Assembly: GCA_000247545.1 (NCBI GenBank)
Contig: CP003316.1
Location: 1,707,233 to 1,771,232, forward strand
Direction: 5' to 3'
DNA length: 64,000 nt
Source: Pyrobaculum oguniense TE7
GTDB taxonomy: Archaea; Thermoproteota; Thermoprotei; Thermoproteales; Thermoproteaceae
Shown here: piece by piece, positions 1 through 9,092 of the stretch
Layout of the letters: every line of letters begins with the position of its first letter
Numbering within the stretch: the stretch's first letter is position 1
Made by a program: the position numbers and the translations under genes
Notes under the pieces: model-generated
What the model saw: the letters and a program-made list of their open reading frames with translations, nothing else
Told to the model about the DNA's origin: nothing
Databases searched by the model: none

Positions 1-517
1 CGAGTAGGGACCTCGCCTTGGTCTTCGGCAACCCCAGCTCCTCCACCAAGTCCGTCGAAGATATTGTGGGGTTGGACACAAGCCTCCTCAGGGCCTCCTT
101 CTGGAGGGGGGTGAGCCTCTTCGGCGCCAGGCCCGGCACAAGCCACGGCTTGCCGTACTTGGCGGAGAGGGCCTCCAACTCGTCGAAGGTCTGGAAGGGC
201 ACGCCGAAGACGTAGTGCCCCTCCAGCGTCTCGAACTTGAGAACCGTGTAGTCCTTGGGCTCCGACTCCGAGTAGAAAAAGGCGTAGTAGAGCCCCGCGA
301 GGTCGGGCCTCACGTAGATCATAGGCGCCCCCACAAACCCCTCCTCCCTCAGCCTCTTAATGGCGTACCACACCGTCTGCCGGTTCATCCCCAGCTTCCG
401 GGCAATGGCGCTGGGGGTGGCCCAGCTCTCCGTGAGAAGCATCACCAAGATCCTCCTCTCGTCGTAAGACAGCAACTCCACTAACCTATGTCTGTCGTCA
501 CTATTAAACCTTTTCAT
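1..517 (-). CDS. Two-HTH archaeal transcriptional regulator, 3' end outside window
   Basis: The frame opens at ATG 517 (MKRFNSDDRHRLVELL) and stays open to base 1, so the C-terminus lies outside the window. Residues about 25-60 read as a winged helix-turn-helix (SAIARKLGMNRQTVWYAIKR followed by a basic wing). A central region rich in Tyr/Phe follows, and a second HTH appears near residue 150 (LTPLQKEALRRLVSNP, then DLVEELGLPKTKARSLL). That two-HTH layout is typical of archaeal regulators acting near TATA boxes. A weak A/T patch sits at about 535-541. The gene diverges from the DUF973 gene at 630, so it could regulate it; that is inference. The ligand and targets are unknown. The opposite-strand frames here are shadows. 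Confidence 0.8.
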   Translation of the reverse strand, partial: MKRFNSDDRHRLVELLSYDERRILVMLLTESWATPSAIARKLGMNRQTVWYAIKRLREEGFVGAPMIYVRPDLAGLYYAFFYSESEPKDYTVLKFETLEGHYVFGVPFQTFDELEALSAKYGKPWLVPGLAPKRLTPLQKEALRRLVSNPTISSTDLVEELGLPKTKARSLL

Positions 518-601
518 AAGAAGGCAGAAACAAGCATATGTCAATGTTTGTTACAAACTTCTTGACGCAGGCACAAGTACGATAGCCGCCCTCAGAAAAC
601 G

Positions 602-610
602 CTTAAAAAC
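602..610 (+). promoter_or_regulatory. TATA box of the DUF973 gene
   Basis: CTTAAAAAC is centred 24 nt upstream of ATG 630. This is the spacing seen throughout the window and fits a leaderless transcript starting at or next to the ATG. Confidence 0.6.
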
Positions 611-629
611 ACGGCGCCTCCGGCAGATC

Positions 630-1190
630 ATGTCAGAGCTGGAGGGGCTTCTGGAACTCCAGGCAGGATTCAAGTTGCAGGCATACGCCGTCATCGGCCT
701 CTTGGCATTGATACCTCTCGCCGTCGTGCTGGGACTAGCAAGCCTGGCCCTGGCAGTCATCGTAATAGTCGTAGTTGCAATCGTCGTGGTGCTTGCCAAT
801 CTCTTTGCCCTAATTCCCATATGGAGAGGGTACAGCGAAGTTTTTGGGAGGGGTAGCCTACCCGCCGTAGGCGCTGAACTGGGGTTAATCGCCGCGGCGG
901 TGGGATTGCTCTCCCTACTCGCTTCTGCTCTGTGGCCGCCGGCGGGGGACTTGATCAACCTAGCGGCGGGGGTCCTCGGATTCGTCAGCTACGTCCTCGC
1001 CTACATCATAGGCGCGCGCCAGCTCTACCTAAAATACGAGGTTGACAGCTTCCACACAGCGTTTATCCTCTTTGTACTCATCTTCCTCGTGATACCCCCA
1101 ATAATAGGGATCTGGCTCATGTACAAAGGTTCAAGGGATGCTATTCGAAAGATAGAGCAGAGTGGGCCGCCTCGCCCTCCTTCTAGCTAG
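630..1190 (+). CDS. DUF973 family membrane protein
   Basis: This 186-residue protein has about five hydrophobic segments. Two lie at roughly residues 18-60 (very Val/Ile/Leu rich), others at about 75-100 and 112-128, and the last at about 145-165, ending in GIWLMYKGSRDAIRKI. That layout and ending are what I associate with DUF973, a crenarchaeal membrane family of unknown function. It starts at ATG 630, with a TATA box 24 nt upstream and no room for a leader. A degraded tandem copy follows at 1271. No catalytic or binding residues can be recognised. The family call rests on pattern recognition, so the role is open. Confidence 0.75.
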   Translation: MSELEGLLELQAGFKLQAYAVIGLLALIPLAVVLGLASLALAVIVIVVVAIVVVLANLFALIPIWRGYSEVFGRGSLPAVGAELGLIAAAVGLLSLLASALWPPAGDLINLAAGVLGFVSYVLAYIIGARQLYLKYEVDSFHTAFILFVLIFLVIPPIIGIWLMYKGSRDAIRKIEQSGPPRPPSS

Positions 1191-1242
1191 CGTTTACAAA
1201 CTACGCAAGGCCGGCCAGACGAGCGGGCAGTCCCCACCGCAC

Positions 1243-1254
1243 AATTAAAAGTAT
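1243..1254 (+). promoter_or_regulatory. TATA box of the broken DUF973 copy
   Basis: ATTAAAAGTATA is centred about 23 nt upstream of ACG 1271, which aligns with the ATG of the intact paralogue. The promoter therefore still points at the former start site, not at the later GTG at 1304. Confidence 0.55.
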
Positions 1255-1270
1255 AGACACGGGGTTTGCT

Positions 1271-1891
1271 ACGTCCGAGACGGTGGGGCTGTCGTAGCTG
1301 AGGGTGGGGTTTAGGATTCTGCTGAACGCCGACTCGGTGTTGGCTGTCAGCGTCGCGACGGCCTTAGCCGTGTCGAGCGAGGTGAACCTGGTACTATTGG
1401 CTGTGCAAGTCGCTAACCTCGCCGGTGGCGCCGCTGTCTTTGGAAGCGCGCGCCAACTCCGTGCTGGCTACGCCGCTGTGCTTAGATCGATTAGCGAGCC
1501 TGCCGCTGGCGCTGAGATCTTGCTCATCGCCTCGGCGCTTTACACGGCACTGATGGCGTTGCCGCAACTTCTTTTCGTGCATTTCGGCTGGTTAGGCTGT
1601 GCCGCCGTGTTGGCAGTTCTGTTAGCCGGGCTCGTCGGCTACGTAAAGGCGTATATCGCGGGTGCGGGACGCTCTATGAAAAATAATGTAGAATACTTCC
1701 GCATCGCTTACATCCTCTTCGCGCTCTTCATCTTAGTACTCCCAACCATAGCGGCCCTCTGGCTAATGACCAAAGGTCTCGGAGAGACAAAGAGAAAACT
1801 CTCGCACGCCTATGTGGACAGTCGTCAAGCAAGGCATGGATCCTCCCCGAATCGTCACGCCAAAACACCAAGTCCATACCCCACGGCATAA
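1271..1891 (+). pseudogene. Degraded DUF973 paralogue
   Basis: The body (about 1304-1803) is a tandem copy of the DUF973 gene at 630. Compare AALWLMTKGLGETKRKL here with the GIWLMYKG ending there. In frame upstream, the codons from 1271 align one for one with the first 15 codons of the intact copy. However, its ATG is ACG here and its ninth codon, GAA, is TAG (1295-1297). The only intact start left is GTG 1304, which skips about 11 residues and lies about 55 nt from the TATA box. After about 1803 the frame runs antisense through a Rieske remnant, so the last 29 or so residues are not native. The open frame of 195 codons might still be translated, but both ends are damaged. Confidence 0.7.
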
Positions 1892-1946
1892 CACGCTGAT
1901 TTTGTCCCGCGGTGCACCTTCTCAGCTTTAACAGGTCATATTTCAA
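1795..1946 (-). pseudogene. Remnant of a Rieske-type oxygenase N-terminus
   Basis: Read from about TTG 1946, the minus strand gives GMDLVFWRDDSGRIHALLDD followed by CPHRRARV. This matches the first half of the Rieske [2Fe-2S] domain of ring-hydroxylating oxygenases, with a hydrophobic strand, the RDxxGxIHAL strand and the first Cys-x-His cluster motif. The second motif (CxxH) and the catalytic domain are missing. After about 1797 the frame continues only as the antisense of the DUF973 copy. About 50 residues of an oxygenase gene therefore survive at a rearrangement junction. No function is expected. The Rieske match is by motif only. Confidence 0.6.
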
Positions 1947-2105
1947 TTATCCTCACGGCTGTTATATGGAGAGAGTTGAAATAACGCTTTGAACACGGCA
2001 TTTGTTAAAGCCGTTGGACAAGTCGCCGCGGAGTGCCGATCTCCTCTGATTATGGACATCGTAAGTGGCCTGATCCAGGTTGCGTCGCAGTTTTGGCGGG
2101 GGCTC

Positions 2106-2459
2106 CTAGGCCAGTGGGGCTATTCCCCGCTCCATTAGCTTGGCCACGACCTTTGAGGTTAGTTCGTAGGTCGCGGCTATGTTGGAGTTGAGGACTCTCA
2201 TCTGGTTTATTATGAGATCGAGTCTTTCTCTCAGGTCTTTGTGCATTTCTCGGATATCCGTTTGTACTGATATAATCTCTTTTTTTACTTCATCTAGTTT
2301 AGCATTCATATTTCTCAAGTTCTCTATTGTAGCATATAACAGGATTATTTGCAAGTCGTCTTTTTCGATTTTTTTCTCTTTAATCAAGCTAGGTAGATCT
2401 GACAGTACACGATCAACTCCCTTGGTCAGTAGGATCGCTACGATTTCGGAAACATCCAT
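2106..2459 (-). CDS. Small coiled-coil protein, function unknown
   Basis: This is a 117-residue protein starting at ATG 2459 (MDVSEIVAILLTKGVDRVL). An upstream in-frame Met would add 26 residues, but the A/T box TTTAATAA (about 2483-2490 on the plus strand) is spaced for a leaderless start at 2459. Residues about 45-95 carry a heptad-like pattern rich in Lys, Glu, Asp, Leu and Ile (NAKLDEVKKEIISVQTDIRE), so a coiled coil is likely. The C-terminal part (AATYELTSKVVAKLMERG) may be a short amphipathic helix. I do not recognise the family. Its base composition is A/T-richer than its neighbours. It lies beside two decayed loci and may belong to a mobile or strain-variable set. Confidence 0.65.
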   Translation of the reverse strand: MDVSEIVAILLTKGVDRVLSDLPSLIKEKKIEKDDLQIILLYATIENLRNMNAKLDEVKKEIISVQTDIREMHKDLRERLDLIINQMRVLNSNIAATYELTSKVVAKLMERGIAPLA

Positions 2460-2745
2460 AAGAAAAACCGAGCATTTCTTATTAAAGTTTTTCTCTCGTA
2501 CACGCCTATCTCGGAGGTCCTGGCGACTAGGCGGCATCCGTTTTTATCAACAGAGTTGAGACATTCGACGAGAGTCAACTGAGGGCGGCCAGCGTGTCTC
2601 GTTAAACATGTCAGTGAGAGGGGGCGTGGCGGTTGGCCCTTCGCTGTAAGACCCCACTCTCTTAGGTCCAACACATCAACTGCGCCACGTAACGAACAGG
2701 TCTGCTTGGTTGCAATGTTTTTATTCGTCTGTTGGTACTAGTCTG

Positions 2746-3910
2746 GTGAGAATAATACGTCGAAGAGAATGCGCCGAAGTTTCTAGGCTGAGTAGCTGGA
2801 CTTTGGTCTACGGGAGGAGGAAGGTGGGGAAGATGACGTTGCTGAAAAACTGCCTCCGCAGTGATCTCTATGTTCTTATCGGCTATGGCGGGTCTACGGC
2901 AGTTGTCGGCGAAGAGATCACAGCTGTGGACAACGTGTTGAGAGAAATAGGGGGGTGTTGGGGAGGGGAGGAATCGCTGTTGTGGATGAGTTCCAGAGGT
3001 TGCCCCCCAAGTATTGGGATTTAGTAGCGACCTGGGCGCCCTCCGGCTTGTTAATCGCCGCGGGCTCCAGCTACGGCGTGGTGCACAAGGTGTTTGACAA
3101 GTCGAGCCCCCTCCTCGGCCTCTTTGCCCCTCTACATATCGACATAATGGCGTATGAGGACGTCTTGGCGCAGGTGGGGGATCCACTCCCCTCAGTTATC
3201 TGGAGGGATCCCTGGGTGATTCCACATGTTCAGAAAGCCGAAGATTTGAGACTCAAGGCCAGAGACTTGGCCTTAGTAGCCAGGGGGCTCATAGGGGAGG
3301 TCTTCGCAGAGGAGGAGAGGGAGCTCACAGAGACCTACTGGCGGGCGATTCTCCTCGTGGCGGAGGGCTACTGGAAGAGCACCGACGTGGCCGGTGCTCT
3401 GGGATTAAAGGGCGGTCTAGCCTCGGCATCTTCTATTCTCTCAAAACTGGCAAAGATGGGAGTGTTGAGGGCCATCCCGACGCTGGGGAGGGAGAGCTAC
3501 TACGCCGTGAGGTCGCCGGCGCTGTCCCTCATCCTATGCACTGAAGCTAAGTACAGCGTCAGCGACCTCGGCGCAGAGCCGGCGGAGTTGCCGCTGGGCA
3601 GAGAGGCCCAGTTCACTATAGGCGAGATGCTGGCGAGCTACTTCGGCGGGGTTCAGCGCTACTCCCCAGAGAGGACATAGACGTGGTGCTGACTAGGGGG
3701 CGGAGGAGGATCTGGGCTTTTGAAGTTAAGCTTGGCCCATATACAAGTAGCGAGGCGAGGGAGGCTGTGGCTAAGTTGACAAAAATCGCCGAGGGGGCAG
3801 GTCTAGTCAGCCTTTCGGAAAAACCACCAGAATACGGCGACTTGTCCCTAGGGCCGAGGGAGCTGTACAACATGGCGAGGGAGCTGGCAAGAAGACACGG
3901 CGTCGTCTAA
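2746..3910 (+). pseudogene. Archaeal AAA-type ATPase with two -1 frameshifts
   Basis: Three reading frames together encode one archaeal ATPase of about 385 residues. Part one runs from GTG 2746 with a P-loop (WTLVYGRRKVGKMTLL). Part two, from about 2955, has the Walker B strand (GGIAVVDEFQRLP), a sensor-like strand and a winged-helix region. Part three, from about 3665, has a C-terminal DUF234-like nuclease fold (DIDVVLTRG, then IWAFEVKLG). One extra G in the G6 run at 2950-2955 and one extra C in the CCCC run near 3664 would restore a single frame. The residue after the P-loop Lys is Met where Ser/Thr is required, so ATP binding is probably lost. A TATA-like TTTTTATT (about 2717-2724) lies about 25 nt before GTG 2746. 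An intact relative lies at 52712. This is a decayed gene or, less likely, a sequencing error. Confidence 0.8.
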
Positions 3911-3981
3911 ACCGCCAGGCGCGGTCAAACTGTCCGTCTTAGGCGCTTCACCTCCAACGTGTATATCGGCGCTGGTTTGGA

Positions 3982-5523
3982 CTATGGCTTGCCGTATCCG
4001 CCCCCACCCGGCGTCTCTATGACCACCTCGTCTCCCTCTGCTAGCGTCACTGTCTCGCTACCCATGGACTCTACTCTGCCACTGCCTCTCTTTATAGTTA
4101 TTTTCCCTGGCTTGCCAGGCTCGCCGCCTTCTAGGCCCCAAGGCCCTACTGCGAGCCTGCTTGCAATTATGGACAGCGTAGTGGGTGCCAGCGCCTTGAA
4201 CGCCCTAACTATACCATCTCCGCCTGGATACCTCCCGCGTCCTCCGCTTCCCTCCCTTATTCGGTACGCAGTGAATCTTATGGGGTACTCCCTCTCCGCA
4301 ATTTCAATCGGCGTGTTCAGCGTGTTTGTCATGTTGACGTGCACGCCCGACACGCCGGGGCCGTTGGGCCTGCCCCCAGTCCCTCCGCCTATTGTCTCGT
4401 AGTACGACCAGTACCGCCCTTGCCAAAAGCCGCCCATCATGACGTTCATCATAGTGCCGGAACCCGCCGCGGGTATCCTCCCAGGTAGCGCCTTGGACAG
4501 CGCCAGAAACGTGACGTCGGCGACCCTCTGGCTCGTCTCCAAGTTGCCGGCGCCCACAGCAGCGGGCTTGAGGGGGTTTACTATGGAACCTGCAGGTGCG
4601 TCTAGCTCTATGAGGCTGTAGAAGCCGTAGTTAGTGGGGATGTAGCCCCTTATGGCTGACCGCACCGCAAATGACACGGCTGAGAAGGTGACACCCAAGA
4701 CAGCGTTTAGCGGCGCGTCGACCTGCCTCGCGGTGCCTTCGAAGTCTGCCCTCACGCCCTTCTCAGATATCTCCAGGGCTAGCCTTATGGGGAGGAGCTC
4801 GCCGCCCCAATCTAGGTAGTCCTCAGCCTCATATCTGCCGGGAGGCCACGTGGCGATCTCCGCGAGCGCGAGCCTTCTGCCATATTCTATAGCCTCGTTC
4901 CACTGCTCCGACACGTCGCCAAACCTCTCAAATAGGTCCTTCACCCTCGCCGCCCCTACACGCGACGCTGCCAGCTGGGCCTCGAGATCGCCTCTTGCAA
5001 CTACAGGCGTCTTGAAGTTCTCCAAGATAAAGCTCAACGCCTCCTTGTTCATCGCGCCGCGCCTCAATATCTTCACAGGAGGCACCACGACCCCCTCCTC
5101 GTATATAGTCTTAGCCCTCGGGTTTAGCGACGCCGGCAACGGCCCCCCGACGTCGACGTAGTGGGCCTTAGACGCTATATAAGCGTCGAGCCTCCCGCGC
5201 CAGAACACGGGGTAGAGCACCATCACGTCGTTTAGATGAGTGCCCGATATGTAGGGGTCGTTCGTGAGCACAGCGTCCCCATCCTCCAGTTCCACCCCTT
5301 CCCTCATCAAGTATTCTAGAAGGTTATGCACTCCCACGTGGAAGGAGCCTAGGTGGACCGGGATGTGCTCCGCCTGAGCCACAATGCGGCCCTCGGCGTC
5401 TACAACTGCGACGCTGTGGTCCATACGCTCTCTTATATTGGGCGAGAAGGCTGAATTCCTCAACGCGATGCCGACCTCCTCGGCGATATACTCGGTAGCC
5501 CTGTGTACAACCTCCCACCTCAT
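3982..5523 (-). CDS. hyuB: Hydantoinase B / oxoprolinase family subunit HyuB
   Basis: This 513-residue protein is the beta partner of HyuA in ATP-dependent N-methylhydantoinase, oxoprolinase or acetone-carboxylase-like enzymes. Recognisable blocks are [16 protein letters not shown] near the N-terminus, [17 protein letters not shown], and the glycine-rich end [20 protein letters not shown] followed by [12 protein letters not shown] 5523 overlaps the hyuA stop by four bases (ATGA), with GGAGGTGA just upstream as a ribosome-binding site. The longer frame beginning at 5568 is therefore unlikely. Together with HyuA it should hydrolyse a cyclic amide or activate a small ketone. The substrate cannot be read from the sequence. 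Confidence 0.9.
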   Translation of the reverse strand: MRWEVVHRATEYIAEEVGIALRNSAFSPNIRERMDHSVAVVDAEGRIVAQAEHIPVHLGSFHVGVHNLLEYLMREGVELEDGDAVLTNDPYISGTHLNDVMVLYPVFWRGRLDAYIASKAHYVDVGGPLPASLNPRAKTIYEEGVVVPPVKILRRGAMNKEALSFILENFKTPVVARGDLEAQLAASRVGAARVKDLFERFGDVSEQWNEAIEYGRRLALAEIATWPPGRYEAEDYLDWGGELLPIRLALEISEKGVRADFEGTARQVDAPLNAVLGVTFSAVSFAVRSAIRGYIPTNYGFYSLIELDAPAGSIVNPLKPAAVGAGNLETSQRVADVTFLALSKALPGRIPAAGSGTMMNVMMGGFWQGRYWSYYETIGGGTGGRPNGPGVSGVHVNMTNTLNTPIEIAEREYPIRFTAYRIREGSGGRGRYPGGDGIVRAFKALAPTTLSIIASRLAVGPWGLEGGEPGKPGKITIKRGSGRVESMGSETVTLAEGDEVVIETPGGGGYGKP

Positions 5524-7466
5524 AGCCTCACCTCCAGCACGCCGTACTTGCCCACCGTCGCCTCCCAACGTGGCGGGATTACTGTAGTCGAGTAGTCCTC
5601 AACAATCAAGGCGGGCCCCTTGATCTTGTAGCCCAGCGGCAACTCAGCCCTATTATACACAGCGGCCTTTACCCACCCATCGAAGTAAACCTCCTTCTCG
5701 GCGACGCTGGGGTTGCCTTCTGTAGGTGGCTCGGGTAGCCGCGGCTTAGCCCGCTTCACCACGGCAAAGACGCGGATTGTGACAACCTCTACATCTCTGT
5801 CCAGCTTAAAGCCGTAGGTCGCCGTATGCTTCTCCTCAAACGCCCTCTTAACTGCCTCATAGGATACGTCGGCGCCTAAAGGCACAGTTAATTCCCACCC
5901 CTGCCCCTTATACCTAACGTCGGCGTATCTCAAGAAGTAGTCAGGCCGATGCTGGGACAACTTTTCCTCAAGCTCCGCAAAGCCCTTTGCCAAGTCCCTT
6001 GGATAGGCCATGCGGGCCTCGAACTTAAAGTCCGCCATAAGCATCCCCAGCGATGTGAAGACTCCAGGCATAGGCGGTATGAGCACGCGGTTTATCCCCA
6101 TTTCCTCTGCCACCTCAGTGGCGTGTTGCGGACCAGCCCCACCAAAAGCCGTCAAGACGAAGGAAGAGGGGTCAAGGCCCCTTTCCACAGTGACTAGCCT
6201 AATAGCCCTAGCCATCTCTAAGTTGATGAGCCTTAGTGCCGAACTTGCCACATCTACGGGGTCGCCGAGCTTGGCGAGCGCCCTCTTCGCCGCCTCGGCC
6301 TCAAGCCTCATGCGGCCGCCCGCCACCGTCTCCGGAATTCTCCCAAGCGCCAAGTTGGCATCTGTAACCGTGGGATCGACGCCGCCTCTGCCGTAGCAGA
6401 CGGGGCCGGGATCGGCGCCGGCGCTCAACGGGCCGACCCTCAGTGCACCGCCTGCGTCCCTCCATATTATCGTCCCGCCCCCGGCCGAAACCTCGGCAAG
6501 GTCAACAAAGGGAAAACGCACCGGGTATCCCGACCCCTTAATAACTCTGCCCCGGTGGCTCTCGCCCCCCACCTCGTACTCCGTTGTTACGGAAGGCTGG
6601 AAATCGACAACAGTCCCCGCCTTGGCCGTGGTGCCGCCCATATCGAATGATATGACGCGCCCCTCGCCCAACAGCTTGGCGAGCTCGGCCGCGGCTATTA
6701 CGCCCGCGGCAGGCCCAGACTCGACAAGCTGTACAGGCCTCTTCGCCGCCTCCTCTACTGTCACCAGACCGCCGGAGCTCGCCATGACGTACATCTTCCC
6801 TCCCCGCGACTCCACATAGCTCTGTAGCTTGGCCAGATACCTCCCCACAAGCGGCATCAATGCGGCGTTTACCAGCGCAGTGGAAAACCTCTCGTACTCC
6901 CTGGGTTCCCAAGCCACCTCGTAGGACGCCGTCACGTACTCGAAGTACTCCCTCAGCAACTTCGCCGCTACCACCTCGTTTGAGGGATTTGCGTAGGAGT
7001 GGAGAAAACCCACAGCAACGCTCACGGCACCCGCGGCCTTGGCCTTCCTAGCGAGCTCTGCCACCTCTCCCAAATCCACGGCCTTTTCCACTCTCCCATC
7101 TGGCAGAGTCCTCTCGTCCACCTCAAACCTCAGCTCTCTCGGGGCTAGGGGCCTCGGCTTTTGGAAAAATAAGTCGTAGAGCCTAGGCCGGTTCTGCCTC
7201 CCGATCTCAACTACATCGCGGAACCCCCTCGTGGTGAAGAATGCTACCCTTGGCACCTCGAGCCCCATTTGTCCCAACAACGCGTTTGTTCCTATAGTCG
7301 ACGCGTGGAGAACCTCCGAGAACTTAACCGCCGAGAGCCCCTCAATCACTGCCTTTTCGGGCTCCCTAGGAGTCGACAATATCTTGAGCGTCTTGACCTC
7401 GCCTCTCTCGTCTAAGAATACAAAGTCGGTAAAAGTCCCTCCCACGTCAACTCCCACTAGGCCCAT
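5520..7466 (-). CDS. hyuA: Hydantoinase A / oxoprolinase family subunit HyuA
   Basis: This 648-residue ATPase subunit has an ASKHA fold. The N-terminal phosphate loop is [14 protein letters not shown] (residues 4-17). The central motifs are [10 protein letters not shown] (about 250-259) and [11 protein letters not shown] (about 274-284). The FGGAGPQH block follows in the C-terminal half. Length and motifs match the HyuA family, which phosphorylates the amide or enol oxygen of a substrate before ring opening by HyuB. It starts at ATG 7466, one base after the stop of the MFS remnant, and runs into hyuB with an ATGA overlap. The upstream gene has lost its 5' half, so the original operon promoter has probably gone with it. 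How hyuAB is now transcribed is unclear. Confidence 0.92.
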   Translation of the reverse strand: MGLVGVDVGGTFTDFVFLDERGEVKTLKILSTPREPEKAVIEGLSAVKFSEVLHASTIGTNALLGQMGLEVPRVAFFTTRGFRDVVEIGRQNRPRLYDLFFQKPRPLAPRELRFEVDERTLPDGRVEKAVDLGEVAELARKAKAAGAVSVAVGFLHSYANPSNEVVAAKLLREYFEYVTASYEVAWEPREYERFSTALVNAALMPLVGRYLAKLQSYVESRGGKMYVMASSGGLVTVEEAAKRPVQLVESGPAAGVIAAAELAKLLGEGRVISFDMGGTTAKAGTVVDFQPSVTTEYEVGGESHRGRVIKGSGYPVRFPFVDLAEVSAGGGTIIWRDAGGALRVGPLSAGADPGPVCYGRGGVDPTVTDANLALGRIPETVAGGRMRLEAEAAKRALAKLGDPVDVASSALRLINLEMARAIRLVTVERGLDPSSFVLTAFGGAGPQHATEVAEEMGINRVLIPPMPGVFTSLGMLMADFKFEARMAYPRDLAKGFAELEEKLSQHRPDYFLRYADVRYKGQGWELTVPLGADVSYEAVKRAFEEKHTATYGFKLDRDVEVVTIRVFAVVKRAKPRLPEPPTEGNPSVAEKEVYFDGWVKAAVYNRAELPLGYKIKGPALIVEDYSTTVIPPRWEATVGKYGVLEVRL

Positions 7467-7467
7467 G

Positions 7468-7950
7468 CTATTGACCCCACCTCGGCCTATATATAATAAC
7501 GCCGACTAGCCCCAGAAGCGCCAAAACAGCGAGATAGGCGCCGGCCCATATGCGTCCAAACCCCAGTATTGCTGTCATTACGTAGAGGGCAGTACCAGCT
7601 ATCAGAGTGTTTCCTATTTGATACGACGCAGAAACGCCGGTATTCCTCACTAAAGTAGGGAAGAGCTCGGCCAGATAAGCGGCCTCCGGCGTGTACACAA
7701 TGCCGTGAGCTAAGCCAGAAAGCACGGCAAGAGCCGCCAAACCCGTTAAGCTTGACAAGCCAAAGTGTACTAGTAATGCCGCTATTATAAACAGTATGAA
7801 GCTGGCGACAATGGGTAGTATATTTCCATACCGCTCTGCCACGAATCCGCTTGCTATTATCCCTAACAGGCCAAACATGGCAAATAGCACGATTATAGAA
7901 AACTTATCTGTGGCAGTCACAAGCTTTAGGGCAGGCGAGTTGCCTAATAT
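7468..7950 (-). pseudogene. C-terminal half of an MFS transporter
   Basis: About 155 residues with five or six hydrophobic helices remain. They include a typical MFS inter-helix loop (GIIASGFVAERYGN) and a second loop (YTPEAAYLAELFPTLVRNTG) characteristic of the metabolite:proton symporter group. MFS proteins usually have about 400-430 residues with 12 helices, so the N-terminal half is missing. The frame runs at its 5' end straight into the remnant of a trehalose gene near 7950. The stop at 7468 is one base from the hyuA start, so it was the first gene of a transporter-hyuA-hyuB operon. It is unlikely to make a working transporter. It may have carried the hydantoin or related substrate. Confidence 0.75.
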
Positions 7951-8705
7951 TGCGTAAACGGCGTCTAGTCAGAGGCCGTCCACATGGAACTCGGCAATAC
8001 TCGACGTTCTCGTACACGAACCTCCTGGCTATGTCGCTATGAGCTCTAAGTTGAAACTAAGGCCCTAAGGCGTTTTTGTACCTCGTTGAGAAGTAGGGCC
8101 CTAGCATATGCACGTAGTTGCCCTCAGATCCCACGTGGTTGTAGTCCAGTATCACGGCGAAACCCCTCATATGCGCCTCGTTTACTAGACTCCCAAAGCC
8201 CAGGGGGAACTCCGTACGTGTTCTGAACTGCGCATAAGTATACCCCGTTATATCCCCAATCGCGCCCTCCGAGGAACTGGGCTATAGGCATTATCTCTAT
8301 TGCGGCAACTCCCAGCTCCTTAAGGTAGTCGAGCTTCTTGATAACCCCGTCAAATGTGCCCTCTGGAGATAAAGTGCCCACATGTACTTCGTATATTATC
8401 AAATCTTTGCGATTTGTGCCGGCTCGCCCGCCGTCCTCCTGAGGGAACCCGCCGCCGACCCCTTGGATCGTGCACGCCCTCTGGCTGATAGCGGGATGCC
8501 GTGTCCGGCACCCCTTCTCCGCCGTCGAGGACGAAGTTGCACCTATCCCCGGCCTCGCTTTTTCGATCCACGCCGTGAAGAGCCCCTGGTCGTTTTCCAT
8601 CTCGAAGACGCCCTTGCTTAGCACCTTAACACTCACGTTTTTCTGGGGGCCATACCGTGAAGTAAACGCCGCTGTCCTCCACCCTCGGCCTAAACACGAT
8701 TGAAA
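7950..8705 (-). pseudogene. treZ: Decayed maltooligosyltrehalose trehalohydrolase (treZ)
   Basis: Several frames on the minus strand together spell a TreZ protein. The N-terminal part reads GVYFTVWPPEK and ENDQGLFTAWIEKA, then NFVLDGGEGVPDTASRYQPE. The GH13 barrel follows with [54 protein letters not shown] and [17 protein letters not shown]. Last comes the nucleophile strand EFHVDGL-stop-LDAVYAI at about 7950-7996, where the conserved Arg codon has become TGA. At least four frameshifts or stops separate these pieces, and nothing after the nucleophile strand remains. TreZ releases trehalose from maltooligosyl trehalose in the TreY/TreZ pathway. No treY is visible here. This locus is clearly dead. 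Confidence 0.85.
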
Positions 8706-9060
8706 TTTCTCCTCAATAAGATTTCCCCGACTCAGACAAAATCGCGCCGTGTAGCTACGTATGGCACCTCCCCGCCTTGGGATAATGTGCTGTGACCGTA
8801 ATCCCACCGAGCTGGTTCAAAAGATCCGGCGCGTTGAGGTCTCTCAGCCCCTCGGCGCTTTTCAAATCTGCCTACAAATCCTCTTTCTCCCCGTTTGGCC
8901 ACTTGTGCAGAGTAGGCGAGTTCCTCACAAGCGAGTAGTCCCGGGCGGTATACCTGCGCCACCCTAAACACCCGGGGGGAGTAGAAGCCCCCCAGTGAGG
9001 GGGCCGGGGGTCAACTTCGAAGTTTCTAAGATGTGGTATATGCCACGTCTCTAAAAATTG
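8706..9060. other. Gene-free stretch with unidentified coding remnants
   Basis: No intact gene is visible. On the minus strand a short piece reads YTARDYSLVRNSPTLHKWPN, then a stop, and another frame gives DLNAPDLLNQLGGITVTAHY. These look protein-like and lie directly upstream of the treZ remnant, so they may belong to a neighbouring sugar-metabolism gene. I cannot name it. Confidence 0.4.
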
Positions 9061-9092
9061 CAAAGAATTTATACATGTGCGTGTGGAGTTAC

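Noticed and set aside
2052-2138. 28-codon plus-strand ORF (MDIVSGLIQVASQFWRG)
   Set aside because: It overlaps the end of the coiled-coil gene, has no promoter at the usual distance and no known relatives.
2662-3186. Minus-strand frame of 174 codons opposite the ATPase
   Set aside because: It is rich in Pro, Arg and Ser without any domain, and the plus strand carries the ATPase motifs.
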